A DNA stretch of 63,640 nt from Caballeronia sp. SEWSISQ10-4 2 (GTDB taxonomy: Bacteria; Pseudomonadota; Gammaproteobacteria; Burkholderiales; Burkholderiaceae): contig NZ_JALPRJ010000051.1 in NCBI RefSeq assembly GCF_030464885.1, positions 1 to 63,640 on the forward strand, in the 5' to 3' direction. Below the pieces are notes generated by a model that saw nothing but the letters and a program-made list of their open reading frames with translations, did not search any database and was not told the DNA's origin. Position 1 is the first letter of the stretch. Each line of letters opens with the position of its first letter. This document shows, piece by piece, positions 1 to 7,220 of the stretch. The position numbers were made by a program, and so were the translations under genes.

Positions 1-58
1 CTGCGCAAGCTGCGCTATCCCTCCCCGGCATGAATGCCGAGGTTTCCCGCGCTAACGG

Positions 59-460
59 ATGAACTCAAACATTGATTTCCCCCGCGACGGCGTCCCGTTA
101 TCGGACCAGGTGCGCCGCGGCGAATTGTTGTCGGCGGACTGCCCATCGAGGGAGGTGCTCAAGCATGTCACCAGCCGATGGGGCGTGCTCGTCTTGATGG
201 TGTTGCTGGACCAGACCTGTCGTTTCAGCGATCTGCGTCGGAAGGTGGATGGCGTGAGCGAAAAGATGCTCGCGCAGACTTTGCAGTGGCTGGCGGCCGA
301 TGGCTTCGTGATACGCACCGCGTACGAGGAGGTGCCGCCGCATGTGGACTATCGGCTGACGCCGCTGGGTGAGGAGGTCGCGCGGCAAGTCACGTCGCTA
401 GCGGACTGGATCGAGGTGAATCTTTCGCGCATTCTGAGTGCGCGGGTGGTGGAAGCGTAG
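59..460 (+). CDS. HxlR-family transcriptional regulator
   Basis: A 133-residue winged-helix regulator of the HxlR (MarR-like) family, cytoplasmic and expected to bind DNA as a dimer. The family signature is clear: a cysteine in CPSREVLKHVTSRWG near residues 28-42, then FSDLRRKVDGVSEKML as the recognition helix region and the wing with VDYRLTPLGEE near the C-terminus. HxlR proteins usually sense reactive or electrophilic compounds through that cysteine and control an adjacent, often divergent, oxidoreductase gene; any divergent partner would lie left of the window. The ATG at 59 gives the usual family length. The next genes to the right are degraded sulfur genes on the other strand, so its target cannot be named from this sequence. 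Confidence 0.9.
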   Translation: MNSNIDFPRDGVPLSDQVRRGELLSADCPSREVLKHVTSRWGVLVLMVLLDQTCRFSDLRRKVDGVSEKMLAQTLQWLAADGFVIRTAYEEVPPHVDYRLTPLGEEVARQVTSLADWIEVNLSRILSARVVEA

Positions 461-471
461 AAAGCGGACAC

Positions 472-722
472 CTACTCGCTTCTTCTTTGCATTCCCCGAT
501 CGCCGGCCTCCGGAAGCGAAGCGCACTCGCCTGTCGCAAGGTTGTTGCGCATCCACTCGTGAAGCCCGCAAACCGCAATGCCATGGCTTCGCCGTGGATA
601 ACGACGACGCATCGAAGTCGATCGGGCGTCACTCCGGACATTCTGTACAAGCTCATTGCTCGCGCGACGCGCTCCAGACCCGCATGGGGTGCGTCGGGTT
701 TCTTGCCTGCAGCGCTCACCAA
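472..722 (-). pseudogene. Remnant of a DsrE-family protein gene
   Basis: No intact gene covers this stretch. On the minus strand one frame reads GLERVARAMSLYRMSGVTPD followed by RLRCVVVIHGEAM, which matches the layout of DsrE/DsrF-like sulfur-relay proteins (a helix beginning GLERVAR, then a strand ending in HG). A second frame continues with IAVCGLHEWMRNN, resembling the later VCG-containing segment of the family. The halves are out of frame and the middle is shortened, so I infer a frameshifted, partly deleted copy. It lies beside a TauE remnant and the persulfide dioxygenase gene on the same strand, which fits a decayed sulfur operon. The similarity is judged by eye on a short segment, so the family call is tentative. 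Confidence 0.45.
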
Positions 723-746
723 GAAAACGATCTGGTATGTCGAGAT

Positions 747-944
747 TCATCGTGCTTGCCAAGCGTGATAGAGCATATAGGCGGCGACCGAGACGATCAT
801 TGCGGAGAAAACGAGATTCAGCGCGCCACGCTTGCGTGCGAGACGACTTGCAGCACGAGTCCCCAAGAGGCCGCCCACAACGCCGCCACCCACAAATTCC
901 GCCGCGACCAGCCAATCGATCTGACCCGAAAGTGAATAGTTGAT
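747..944 (-). pseudogene. C-terminal fragment of a TauE/SafE sulfite-exporter-type permease
   Basis: About 65 residues read INYSLSGQIDW, then a glycine-rich helix GGGVVGGLLGTRAA, an SRLARKRGAL linker and a last hydrophobic helix ending AAYMLYHAW. This is the usual C-terminal end of TauE/SafE (DUF81) permeases, which normally have about 250 residues and seven or eight membrane helices. Everything upstream of the NYSLSG segment is missing: the reading frame runs into the 3' end of the metallo-beta-lactamase-fold gene. It is therefore a 3' relic left by a deletion. TauE permeases commonly sit with persulfide dioxygenase genes, which agrees with the neighbour at 974-1693. Confidence 0.65.
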
Positions 945-973
945 CGCATTGGAGTGGAGGCAAGGATCATGGA

Positions 974-1693
974 TCAGCCTTGGCGCTTCGCCAGCGTAGA
1001 GGGCTGACCACACGCCAGGTTCGCGGGTATGGCGACATCCATCATCTTGGGGTTCGGAAGATTCAGGCCCCTCATGATCTCCACGTACTCACTCGCTGTC
1101 TTCCCCGCGAGCCTCGGATTGAAATGCTTCTCCTCGCCAATGCTTGACGCGGTCCACCCTTTGTAATCGTGAGCAGGATAGAGCGTTGTTGCGTCAGGCA
1201 GCTTGAACAGCTTGTTGACGATCGAATCCCACGACCGATGCGGGTCTCCTCCCTGAAAGTCCGTGCGCCCGCTTCCGCGAATGAGCAGTACATCGCCGGT
1301 GAAAACGGCCTTCGGTGCCGAAGGGTTCAGGACAAAACTAAACGACTCGTTGGTGTGGCCAGGCGTGTAAAGAGCCCGCAATTCGATTCCATCGACACGG
1401 ACGATCTCGTCCTCACTCACGTGCTGCGACACGCAATCCGCCTGCGACAATTCGCCCATGATCGTCCTGCAGTGCGTAGTGTCTCGCAGGTCGCCGAGTG
1501 CTGTAATGTGGTCGGCGTGCGTGTGGGTGTCGATGGCGTGAACCAGTCGCAGATCCAACTGTTCGATCAGCTTGAGATATTGCTCGAGCTGGTCCTTGAC
1601 GGGATCAATGATGACTGCCTCCCCACCTGCTCGAGAGGCGAGCAGGTAGGTGTAGGTGCTCGACGTGCTGTCGAAAAGTTGTCGGAAAAGCAT
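974..1693 (-). CDS. Persulfide dioxygenase-type MBL-fold metallohydrolase
   Basis: A 239-residue metallo-beta-lactamase-fold protein of the ETHE1/Blh group, which oxidises glutathione persulfide to sulfite in sulfide detoxification. The metal motif THTHADH is at residues 57-63, followed by TPGHT near 111 and the aspartate in FTGDVLLIRGSGRTDFQGG around 132-150; the last histidine lies in LYPAHDYKG. The RGSGRTDFQ stretch is typical of persulfide dioxygenases rather than glyoxalase II. The C-terminus (PANLACGQPSTLAKRQG) runs into the deletion that removed the neighbouring TauE gene and may differ from the ancestral end. It is divergent from the SQR-like gene across a 105-bp spacer holding a perfect AT-rich palindrome. 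Confidence 0.9.
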   Translation of the reverse strand: MLFRQLFDSTSSTYTYLLASRAGGEAVIIDPVKDQLEQYLKLIEQLDLRLVHAIDTHTHADHITALGDLRDTTHCRTIMGELSQADCVSQHVSEDEIVRVDGIELRALYTPGHTNESFSFVLNPSAPKAVFTGDVLLIRGSGRTDFQGGDPHRSWDSIVNKLFKLPDATTLYPAHDYKGWTASSIGEEKHFNPRLAGKTASEYVEIMRGLNLPNPKMMDVAIPANLACGQPSTLAKRQG

Positions 1694-1732
1694 CGACTGA
1701 TAACCCTGGCAAAAACGCTATATCACTTTTTA

Positions 1733-1746
1733 ATATAAGCTTATAT
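1733..1746. promoter_or_regulatory. AT-rich palindromic operator candidate
   Basis: A perfect 14-bp palindrome, ATATAAGCTTATAT, lies between the divergent persulfide dioxygenase and SQR-like genes, inside a wider AT-rich stretch (about 1718-1761). ArsR-family sulfide/persulfide sensors (BigR, SqrR) bind AT-rich dyads over exactly this gene pair. No ArsR gene is present in the window, so the regulator would have to be encoded elsewhere. Confidence 0.55.
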
Positions 1747-1798
1747 CTTTATTGAATATAGTGTTGAAACCATGGAAAGTCAACGGGAGGAAGGAGTT

Positions 1799-3061
1799 GT
1801 GGCTACGAACGCGGGTATTCGAGCATCGTTCAGCGTGGTGATCGTGGGTGCGGGCGCAGGCGGGACAAGTGTCGCTGCGCGCCTCAAGCGCATGAGTCCG
1901 ACGCTCGACATTGCCGTCATTGATCCCTCGGAATTTCACTATTACCAGCCGGCCTGGACATTGGTCGGTGGTGGACAGTACGACAGCGCAAAAACGCGAC
2001 GTCCGATGCGTGAGTGCTTACCGCATGGAGTCGAATTTATTCCCGGCCGGGTAACCGCATTTGAGTCGGCTCAGAACGTGGTCGTTCTTGAGGGCGGCAC
2101 GAGGATCGGCTACAAATACCTGGTTGTGGCAGCTGGAATTCAACTTGATTGGGATGCAATCGAAGGGCTGACGGATACGCTTGGCAAGAACGGCGTGACG
2201 AGCAATTACCGTTTCGACCTCGCGCCTTACACCTGGCAGTGCGTCCAGCAATTCAAGGGCGGCACGGCGCTCTTTACGCAGCCCCCGATGCCAATCAAAT
2301 GCGCCGGTGCGCCACAAAAAATCCTCTACCTCGCAGCCGATTACTTTCGAAAACACCGGATAACCGCGGACATCCGTTTCTTTACGCCCGGGCCGTCCAT
2401 GTTCGGCGTTCCTTTCTATGCGAAAGCATTGGATCGTGTCATGAGCGACTACCAGGCAAAGCCTTGCTTTGGTCAAAAGCTTGTGCGAGTTGATGGGCCC
2501 GCGAAGACTGCGTACTTTGAAATCACGACCGATGGCGTCAAGTCGATCCAGCCAATCGAATTTGACTTCCTGCACGTCGTGCCACCACAAAGTGCTCCTC
2601 GGTTTATCCGTGAAAGCACGCTGGCCGATGCTGGCGGCTGGCTCGAGGTGGACAAGGCAACACTGCGGCATATGCGGTTTCCGAACATCTTTGGCATTGG
2701 CGACTGCACCTCCACGCCTAACAGCAAAACCGCAGCGGCCGTCAAGAATCAGATGCCCGTGGTCGCCGCGAACCTGATGGCAGCGCTGACCGGCCATGGG
2801 CAAACCGTGACATACGACGGTTACGCGTCTTGTCCGCTGACGACTTCCGCAGGGAGGGTGATGCTCGCCGAGTTTTGCTATGACGGGGTGGTCACGCCAA
2901 GTTTCCCGACGGACCCGCGTTCGCCGCGAAAGATCTACTGGTGGCTCAAACGATCGTTCCTTCCGTACTTGTATTGGAACATTGTCATGAAAGGAAAGCG
3001 ATGGCCGCTCATGCATAAGCGTCGAGATTTCACGGATGCGCTCCCGTCAATCAAGCCATGA
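1799..3061 (+). CDS. Sulfide:quinone oxidoreductase-like FAD flavoprotein
   Basis: A roughly 420-residue pyridine-nucleotide-disulfide-fold flavoprotein of the SQR family, expected to oxidise sulfide and pass electrons to membrane quinone. The FAD dinucleotide motif VVIVGAGAGG is near the N-terminus; YKYLVVAAGIQLDW is the second-strand motif; APYTWQCVQQFKGG, TQPPMPIKCAGAPQK (with a likely redox cysteine) and FGIGDCTSTPNSKT follow in the order of type II/III SQR-like proteins. The C-terminal tail with PRKIYWWLKR is the amphipathic membrane-contact part. An ATG at 1772 is in frame, but a GTG at 1799 sits 8 nt after a strong GGGAGG Shine-Dalgarno, so I prefer 1799. The downstream YeeE halves complete the module. 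Confidence 0.88.
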   Translation: MATNAGIRASFSVVIVGAGAGGTSVAARLKRMSPTLDIAVIDPSEFHYYQPAWTLVGGGQYDSAKTRRPMRECLPHGVEFIPGRVTAFESAQNVVVLEGGTRIGYKYLVVAAGIQLDWDAIEGLTDTLGKNGVTSNYRFDLAPYTWQCVQQFKGGTALFTQPPMPIKCAGAPQKILYLAADYFRKHRITADIRFFTPGPSMFGVPFYAKALDRVMSDYQAKPCFGQKLVRVDGPAKTAYFEITTDGVKSIQPIEFDFLHVVPPQSAPRFIRESTLADAGGWLEVDKATLRHMRFPNIFGIGDCTSTPNSKTAAAVKNQMPVVAANLMAALTGHGQTVTYDGYASCPLTTSAGRVMLAEFCYDGVVTPSFPTDPRSPRKIYWWLKRSFLPYLYWNIVMKGKRWPLMHKRRDFTDALPSIKP

Positions 3062-3125
3062 AGGGAAAAGCCTCGCCAAGTAGCTCGTGAATTTACGACA
3101 GAAAACAAAGACAGGATTGCGAACA

Positions 3126-3560
3126 ATGATTATCGACTGGGCAAATTTCACGCCGACCAAATCACTGGCAGGTGGCGCGATGATCGGTTTGTCCGCTGCG
3201 CTTTTCATGCTGCTCAATGGGCGTATAGCAGGGATAAGCGGGATTCTTGGCGGCCTTCTGACGGCTGGCGGATGGCGTGACGGTTGGAGGGTCTCTTTTG
3301 TCGCAGGGTTGCTTGGTGCGCCAGTGCTCTACGTTTTGATGACGCCGTTACCTCCGATCGTTGTTCAGACCAGCGCGCCGCTTCTCATTCTCGGTGGCCT
3401 GCTTGTTGGATTTGGCACACGCGCGGCAAGCGGCTGTACGAGTGGTCATGGTGTGTGTGGAATATCACGCGGTTCGGTCCGCTCGGGTGTCGCCACATTG
3501 ACATTCATGCTGGCCGGCTTCGTGACGGTCTTCTCTATCAGACATCTGTGGGGCGGCTAA
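3126..3560 (+). CDS. YeeE/YedE-family transporter, first half
   Basis: A 144-residue membrane protein forming the N-terminal half of a YeeE/YedE (TsuA-like) transporter for sulfur compounds such as thiosulfate. It has about four hydrophobic helices and the hallmark SGCTSGHGVCGISRGS, whose cysteines are thought to relay the sulfur substrate through the membrane. In many bacteria one chain carries both halves; here they are separate genes. The ATG at 3126 is preceded by AGGA at 3113-3116; an upstream in-frame start at 3087 lacks this. It overlaps the second half by one base (TAATG), so the two are translationally coupled. Confidence 0.88.
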   Translation: MIIDWANFTPTKSLAGGAMIGLSAALFMLLNGRIAGISGILGGLLTAGGWRDGWRVSFVAGLLGAPVLYVLMTPLPPIVVQTSAPLLILGGLLVGFGTRAASGCTSGHGVCGISRGSVRSGVATLTFMLAGFVTVFSIRHLWGG

Positions 3561-4000
3561 TGCGAAACATCAGTTCGTTTCTTGTCGGGCTGCTTTTCGG
3601 TTTCGGCCTGATCCTATCCGGCATGGCGAACCCTGCGAAAGTGCTTGGTTTCCTCGACCTCGCGGGACAATGGGATCCTTCGCTGGCCTTCGTCATGATC
3701 GGCGCGATCGCGCTTGCATCAATCGGGTTTTTCGCAAGCCGACGGGCTGGAAAGCCGCTTCTTGATCAAACAAAGCATCTTCCCGCGAAGAAAGAAATCG
3801 ACGTGCAATTGATTGTGGGAAGCGCGATTTTCGGAGTCGGCTGGGGGATTGCGGGTTTCTGCCCGGGACCCGCCGTGGTTGCGGCAGGCTCGGCGAAAGC
3901 TGCCGCTGTAATTTTCCTCGCCGCGATGCTTGCAGGCATGTTCGCCTTTAAGTTGTTGGCCGCGCGGAGAAGTATCGAGTCGAACTCGAGTGCGCGTTAA
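3560..4000 (+). CDS. YeeE/YedE-family transporter, second half
   Basis: A 146-residue polytopic membrane protein, the C-terminal half of the split YeeE/YedE transporter. It starts MRNISSFLVGLLFGFGLILSG, has four or so hydrophobic helices, and carries the second substrate cysteine in GFCPGPAVV near residue 108. The ATG at 3560 overlaps the stop of the first half, which fixes the start; the open frame continues far upstream but inside the other gene. With the SQR-like protein and persulfide dioxygenase it forms a sulfide/persulfide handling set: import of reduced sulfur, oxidation to persulfide and oxidation to sulfite (inferred). Confidence 0.88.
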   Translation: MRNISSFLVGLLFGFGLILSGMANPAKVLGFLDLAGQWDPSLAFVMIGAIALASIGFFASRRAGKPLLDQTKHLPAKKEIDVQLIVGSAIFGVGWGIAGFCPGPAVVAAGSAKAAAVIFLAAMLAGMFAFKLLAARRSIESNSSAR

Positions 4001-4066
4001 GCGGTCGTCGCTTTCGCTAGTCCGGATCGCCGAACAGTTTGACGTGCGTTGAAATCTTATTGCGTT

Positions 4067-4237
4067 CTATGGGAGCAACGAGCGCTCCGGCTTTTCAAGG
4101 CGCCCTTCGTCGCGCGCGACAAGATCCTCCTGCAAGGCCTCGGGTAATGCGCAGAACCACTGGCAGGCACGCAGTTTCTCGCGGTAAGGTTCCAGCTCGT
4201 CGGGTAGCCGACAGATTGGGTGCAGGGTTCGGGTCAT
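4067..4237 (-). pseudogene. N-terminal remnant of a Crp/Fnr-family regulator
   Basis: From the ATG at 4237 the minus strand encodes a short peptide containing LRACQWFCALPEALQEDLVA, which matches the usual beginning of the cyclic-nucleotide-like domain of Crp/Fnr regulators (L..NPWF..LP..L...L). The frame stops after about 56 residues at 4067, and neither the rest of the sensor domain nor a helix-turn-helix is visible before the YeeE stop at 4000. I take it as a truncated relic, probably the former regulator of this sulfur cluster. It diverges from the Mpo1-like gene starting at 4271. Confidence 0.45.
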
Positions 4238-4270
4238 GATGTCGTTTGCCACGCTTAGGAGGGTACTGCC

Positions 4271-4798
4271 GTGAAATCCCTGGTTGACCAGCTTGGGCAG
4301 TACGCGGTGTATCACCGCGACTCGCGCAACATTGTTTCGCACCTCATCGGCATTCCGCTGATCGTGGTCGCCGTCGCCACCCTGTTGGCGCGTCCGTCGT
4401 TTGATATGACCGCAGCATTGACCTTGTCACCGGCGATGCTGGTCGCCGCCGCGGTGGCAATATTCTATCTTCGACTGGATATACGATTCGGCATCCTGAT
4501 GACTGTCTTGCTGGCCTTGAGCGTTTGGGCCGGGAAGCTCCTCGCCATGCAATCGACCGGGCTGTGGCTCGCCTGGAGTTTGGGCCTGTTTTTTGTCGGC
4601 TGGGTGATCCAGTTCATCGGCCACTATTTCGAAGGCAGCAAACCGGCTTTCGTGGACGATGTGATCGGGCTGGCGGTCGGGCCTCTCTTCATTGTGGCCG
4701 AATTGGCGTTTTTCCTGGGTCTGCGCGACCCGGTTCGCCGCGCGATGGAAGAACGTGCTGGCCCGATACGCAGCGGCGCGAGCAAGAGAACCGTCTGA
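4271..4798 (+). CDS. Mpo1-like (DUF962) membrane protein
   Basis: A 175-residue integral membrane protein of the DUF962/Mpo1 family. The conserved HRDSRNIVSHLIGIP near residues 15-29 and QFIGHYFEGSKPAF around 115-128 carry the four histidines that bind Fe(II) in the yeast founding member, a 2-hydroxy fatty acid dioxygenase used in phytosphingosine breakdown. About four hydrophobic segments lie between and after these motifs. The ATG at 4271 follows AGGAGGG. The bacterial substrate is unknown; alpha-oxidation of 2-hydroxy fatty acids is the family-based guess. It appears to be a single-gene unit. Confidence 0.85.
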   Translation: MKSLVDQLGQYAVYHRDSRNIVSHLIGIPLIVVAVATLLARPSFDMTAALTLSPAMLVAAAVAIFYLRLDIRFGILMTVLLALSVWAGKLLAMQSTGLWLAWSLGLFFVGWVIQFIGHYFEGSKPAFVDDVIGLAVGPLFIVAELAFFLGLRDPVRRAMEERAGPIRSGASKRTV

Positions 4799-4845
4799 TC
4801 TAGGTGTTATCAACAACCGAGGCGCACAAAACCGTCAGGTAATCG

Positions 4846-4904
4846 TAATTCGACAATATCGTCGACACTCGGGTGTTCTAGGGTTTACGCCTAATTCGAC
4901 AATA
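4846..4904. repeat. Pair of 13-bp direct repeats upstream of the DUF4148 gene
   Basis: TAATTCGACAATA occurs exactly twice, at 4846-4858 and 4892-4904, with a 46-bp period, about 110-170 bp before the DUF4148 start. Two identical sites in one non-coding leader suggest a DNA-binding protein contacting both. There is no downstream T-tract, so they are not terminators. Confidence 0.55.
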
Positions 4905-5013
4905 ATCCCTTGCGCACTCTGCTCTTAATCTTAAGCGTGCACTTACCTAAACTTGAATCACTGAAACGCGAACAGGGTTGTTCGCGACAAAAACCAAGAT
5001 TCGGAGGTAGGTC

Positions 5014-5334
5014 ATGAAACTCGTTCAATCTCTTATTGTTGCTGCTGTCCTCGCCATCCCGGCTGTCTCGTCTTTCGCTCAATCGAATGCGCCTGTTACC
5101 CGCGCCGAAGTGAAAGCTCAACTGGTTCAGCTTGAAAAGGCGGGGTATCAACCCGGCCGTGACGACCCGGATTATCCGGCAAACATTCAAGCCGCTGAAG
5201 CACGCGTTGCTGCGCAAAACGGCGCTGCTGTTGGTTTTGGTGGTGTGACCGACGGAACGTCGGTATCCGGTGCCCGCGCAGTCGTTAGCCCCGCGCTGAA
5301 CGACAACGCGAAGTCGGTCTACTTCGGTCGTTAA
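5014..5334 (+). CDS. DUF4148 secreted small protein
   Basis: A 106-residue exported protein. A Sec signal peptide ends about residue 22 (PAVSSFAQ|S), followed by the DUF4148 core VTRAEVKAQLVQLEKAGYQP. This family is strongly expanded in Burkholderia and relatives, is periplasmic, and its function is unknown; the conserved core binds no recognised cofactor. GGAGG lies seven bases before the ATG. The gene stands alone with its own leader (direct repeats at 4846-4904) and a T-tailed hairpin downstream, so it is probably monocistronic. It is one of the best markers that the DNA comes from the Burkholderiaceae. Confidence 0.9.
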   Translation: MKLVQSLIVAAVLAIPAVSSFAQSNAPVTRAEVKAQLVQLEKAGYQPGRDDPDYPANIQAAEARVAAQNGAAVGFGGVTDGTSVSGARAVVSPALNDNAKSVYFGR

Positions 5335-5475
5335 TTAATTGCGTCGCCAAACCGCCAGACATCCTGGCGGCATTGAAGATGGGTTGATGAGCGCGCGGCG
5401 ATCCTGCGCGCTTATCCATTTCAAGTAAACGAACAGCACCTCCTCCAGCGGGGTTGCTCCGATCCCGATGGATTT

Positions 5476-5501
5476 GCCCAGCTAAATGTTGGGCTTTTTT
5501 T
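5476..5501 (+). terminator. Rho-independent terminator after the DUF4148 gene
   Basis: GCCCAGC (5476-5482), a five-base loop and GTTGGGC (5488-5494) form a seven-pair stem with one G-T wobble, followed by seven T. It lies about 140 bp past the DUF4148 stop. An additional stem without a T-run, CCGCCAG/CTGGCGG, is at 5352-5370 just after the stop codon. Confidence 0.75.
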
Positions 5502-5550
5502 CAGATTGATCGATGGCGCGATGAATCGCTGGACTAACAAGCAAACCGGT

Positions 5551-6093
5551 TCACGAAGCAGTAGGCCAACCCATCCGCGCAGCGCTGCGCAAGCTTGATC
5601 GAACCACCATTTGATGGAACGGCGCGATCAGCATGATGTAGACACGTCCCAGAAGATTGTGGCATCGGACAACCGTCGACACGGTCAGATAACGCTCACC
5701 GCCTGCGGCATCGTCTTTCGTCTCCTGGAACACGGACACCCTGAAGTCGAGATGCTTGTCGTCCTCGCCGATCACGATTTCGTCGACGGTGCGCTCGTAG
5801 ATTCTGAATATGTAGAGATGCTTATCACTTTGAGAGCGGGCAGACTCTGCCAGCTGCTTCGCCGTCTTGAGGCCAAACCTGGCAACGAGTGCGTCGCGCA
5901 TACGCATGAGTTTTCCAACCCATGCCGCCTGATGCGAAAACATGAATCGGGCGAGCAGTTCGGGATCGGTGCTTGCGTTGTCCGGCAAGCGGATGGTGTA
6001 GGCATCGGCGAGGTTCGGGCTCGCGTACATTTCAGTGACGTGTGACCGGGCCGGCAACGCGACGGAGGTCACGGACACAGTTGAATTTTTCAT
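5551..6093 (-). CDS. DUF2867 domain-containing protein
   Basis: A 180-residue cytoplasmic protein with no signal peptide or membrane helix. The DUF2867 features are present: an early ADAYTIRLPDNAS segment, a middle helix WVGKLMRMRDALVARFGL, then a strand-rich part ending VRCHNLLGRVYIMLIAPFHQ, a motif typical of the family's C-terminal half. The fold is SRPBCC-like in related proteins, suggesting a hydrophobic ligand, but no function is established. It lies 57 bp upstream of the alpha/beta hydrolase gene on the same strand and could be co-transcribed with it. The family call rests on the overall pattern. Confidence 0.8.
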   Translation of the reverse strand: MKNSTVSVTSVALPARSHVTEMYASPNLADAYTIRLPDNASTDPELLARFMFSHQAAWVGKLMRMRDALVARFGLKTAKQLAESARSQSDKHLYIFRIYERTVDEIVIGEDDKHLDFRVSVFQETKDDAAGGERYLTVSTVVRCHNLLGRVYIMLIAPFHQMVVRSSLRSAARMGWPTAS

Positions 6094-6150
6094 GGTAATC
6101 GTCCGGAGATGAATCGGTTAAGCGGGAGCCCAATCCGAGCGCCTACGCGC

Positions 6151-7047
6151 TTACTCAGTGCGCAGATGCGCAATGACCAGATCAGCTACGGCGTCAGGTG
6201 CTTCGCGAGGCGGAAAGTGCCCGACACCGTCCAGCACCACACGCTTATAGCCACCCGTGAAATACCCCTCCATCCCTTCCGATGAAGCCGGTTCATCGCA
6301 GAAATCGGCGCCGCCCTGAATCATCAGCGTGGGCGTCGAAAGCTGGTCGATGGCCGCCAGTTTCTCCCGCAACGCGGCATACGCGGGATCCGATACCTCG
6401 CCTTCACGCCAGCGCCGTCGATACCCGTTGAGCGTGATGGGCACCCAGTCGGGGTTATCGAAGGCAGCGGCGGTGCGGGCGAACTCGTCCTCGTCGAACC
6501 AGCCCGGCGGGGACCAGGTATCCCACTGCAAGCGCGCGAAACCTTTGGGATCGGCGGCGACCGCCGCGGGACCGCCATCGAGCGCCATGAACCACTGATA
6601 CCAGAGCTTCCGGGCCTGCGAAAAGTGCGGCAATTCGAACGCGCCTTTCGGCTGGAACTGCAGCGCGAGCCCGGCGATGCGGCTGATGCGCCCGGGAAAA
6701 AGCGCTGCCAGCGTATATGCCGTGCGTGCGCCCCAGTCGTGGCCGACGACATCGAAACGATCGATTCCCAAGGCGTCGGCCAGATCGATAACGTCCTGGG
6801 CGAGCGCTACGCCCGAACCGTCGCGCGGCGTGTCGGACGAGAGAAAGCGTGTCTTGCCGGCACCGCGCAAGTCTGGAACGATCGTACGAAAACCCGCTGC
6901 GGCGAGGCGTGCCGCCACGACTGTCCAAGCCCGAGCCGCGTCGGGCCAGCCGTGCACGAGCATGACGGACGGCCCGTTGGCCGGTCCCGACTCGGTGTAC
7001 GCAATCTCAAGTTTGGTCGTGCGTGCCAGCAGGTTCTGATCGTCCAT
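6151..7047 (-). CDS. Alpha/beta hydrolase (epoxide hydrolase-like)
   Basis: A 298-residue alpha/beta hydrolase. VHGWPD near residue 31 gives the HGxP oxyanion motif, and the nucleophile elbow is GHDWGA around 103, where aspartate replaces serine; this points to epoxide hydrolase or haloalkane dehalogenase-type chemistry rather than an esterase. The catalytic histidine is in GVGHFPPREAP near the C-terminus. A start at 7074 is possible, but the ATG at 7047 has GGAGA at good spacing and gives the family's usual beginning. It is divergent from the PEP mutase-like gene over a 173-bp spacer, so the two may share control. Confidence 0.87.
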   Translation of the reverse strand: MDDQNLLARTTKLEIAYTESGPANGPSVMLVHGWPDAARAWTVVAARLAAAGFRTIVPDLRGAGKTRFLSSDTPRDGSGVALAQDVIDLADALGIDRFDVVGHDWGARTAYTLAALFPGRISRIAGLALQFQPKGAFELPHFSQARKLWYQWFMALDGGPAAVAADPKGFARLQWDTWSPPGWFDEDEFARTAAAFDNPDWVPITLNGYRRRWREGEVSDPAYAALREKLAAIDQLSTPTLMIQGGADFCDEPASSEGMEGYFTGGYKRVVLDGVGHFPPREAPDAVADLVIAHLRTE

Positions 7048-7220
7048 GCGCGTTCTCCGCGAGAGGGTGGCCAATCATATTGACACGCAATTCCATCTGC
7101 ATGTTCCAGCGGTTCGGACGCTGGTGCATGACGCGCTGCGTTGATACTCTGTCGATCATTCGCACCGGTTTTCCAACGGGCGCCATCCACGAAACGAAAC
7201 TACACGAGACGAGGTGAGAC

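Noticed and set aside
2018..3016. Long minus-strand open frame of 332 codons opposite the SQR-like gene
   Set aside because: It is antisense to a gene with clear family motifs and has no recognisable pattern; GC-rich codon bias produces such shadows.
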